A stretch of 64,000 nucleotides of DNA, taken from assembly GCA_910890315.1 (NCBI GenBank), contig CAJVGD010000006.1:1674001-1738000 (forward strand). Reading direction: 5' to 3'. How positions within the stretch are numbered: the stretch's first letter is position 1; every line of letters begins with the position of its first letter. Under the pieces are notes generated by a model that was not told the DNA's origin, did no database searches, and was given only the letters and a program-made list of their open reading frames with translations. A program made the translations under genes and the position numbers. The DNA is from Serendipita indica DSM 11827 (lineage: Eukaryota > Basidiomycota > Agaricomycetes > Sebacinales > Serendipitaceae). Below are positions 63,546 through 64,000 of the stretch, piece by piece.

Positions 63546-64000
63546 TTATTCGATCGTCCTCTTCCTCTTTTGGCTCAGCTCGCGGAGCAAACCAGGCTGA
63601 ACGTCCAATCCAGGAATAGCCTGGACCATGTGTGATCTAGAACAGGTCAGCATTCTGTGGGGAATACCAGCTCTTGTACTAACCTGGACGTGATGTACGA
63701 ATTGCTACGTTGTGGAGGAGTATGGCGGAGTTCCCAAGTGGTCTCTTCCCGATAAACCGTGGTATGTTCCGTCCTAAAGTGCTGTCTCTCTACCAAAAGG
63801 CGCTCGCTAATCTCTGAGAGCGAATTCGGGGTATCAGGCCTACTGGGGGGTGGAGTATACGACCAGGGTGCATTGTAATCCATCCTAGGTAACATTGAAG
63901 ACGATCCGCTTCCTCTTCTGCTTGGTGTGACAGAACGGCTGCTTCCAATCAACGCATCTTCCGAAAACTGGCGATCTGGCGGAGTCCCCTCGAACCGTTC
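63546..64000 (-). CDS. Unknown protein, 3' part (continues past the window end)
   Basis: A frame enters from the right edge (ERFEGTPPDRQFSEDALI) and reads a Ser/Pro/Arg-rich, probably disordered segment (SVTPSRRGSGSSS, YTPPPSRPDTPNSLSEI, EETTWELRHTPPQRSNSYI). A 48-bp intron (63685-63638) is inferred, joining to HMVQAIPGLDVQPGLLREL and a basic end QKRKRTIE with TAA at 63548-63546. No family recognised from this part. Confidence 0.6.

Overview
The window is nuclear DNA of a filamentous basidiomycete. Nearly every gene is split by introns of about 45-60 bp, coding density is high on both strands, and several gene types are typical of Agaricomycetes: a DUF6533 membrane protein, F-box proteins, DUF4419 paralogues, a NACHT-WD40 NLR and a patatin/NB-ARC/TPR NLR. 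The gene content resembles Rhizoctonia/Ceratobasidiaceae; that placement is inference from memory, not a database result. No virus-like element, LTR pair, CRISPR array or rRNA was recognised. Exon structures were worked out by hand from splice sites, reading phase and family conservation.

Layout. 1-5.9 kb: cysteine desulfurase NFS1 (5' part), a two-RRM protein, an ENV7/STK16-like kinase and phosphatidylinositol synthase PIS1. 6-14.7 kb: an NLR-type protein whose patatin-like domain has lost both catalytic residues, then two tandem SAM-dependent methyltransferases. 14.8-24.9 kb: fused mitochondrial NAD(P) transhydrogenase, an unknown LRR-like gene, a DUF6533 membrane protein and an F-box protein. 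25.2-28.9 kb: a decayed DUF4419 copy and a second F-box-like gene. 29.7-36.8 kb: a GW/WG-repeat plus coiled-coil protein and a membrane hybrid histidine kinase. 37.7-43.7 kb: a small basic hypothetical gene, a 2-oxoglutarate/Fe(II) dioxygenase, a zinc-finger/LysM protein and the arginine methyltransferase PRMT5. 43.9-50.7 kb: a disordered internally repeated protein ending in a CaaX box, a hotdog thioesterase, ATP synthase subunit g and PHO88/SND3. 51.6-54.9 kb: two tandem DUF4419 copies, one decayed and one intact. 55.8-63 kb: a SOD-fold mitoribosomal protein, DAD1/OST2, and a 1543-residue NACHT NLR with fourteen exact 129-bp WD40 units plus a final partial one. The window ends inside an unknown gene.

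Housekeeping genes form no operons; several share short divergent promoters (kinase/PIS1, dioxygenase/LysM). The accessory layer is the two NLRs, the methyltransferase pair and the DUF4419 family. The most notable signals are the pseudo-enzyme patatin NLR, the WD40 array with variation confined to a few positions per blade, the GW-repeat protein (possible Argonaute-binding platform), the CaaX repeat protein, and clear GC-AG introns in three genes. Several otherwise conserved genes show isolated one-base frame breaks, which may be assembly errors.
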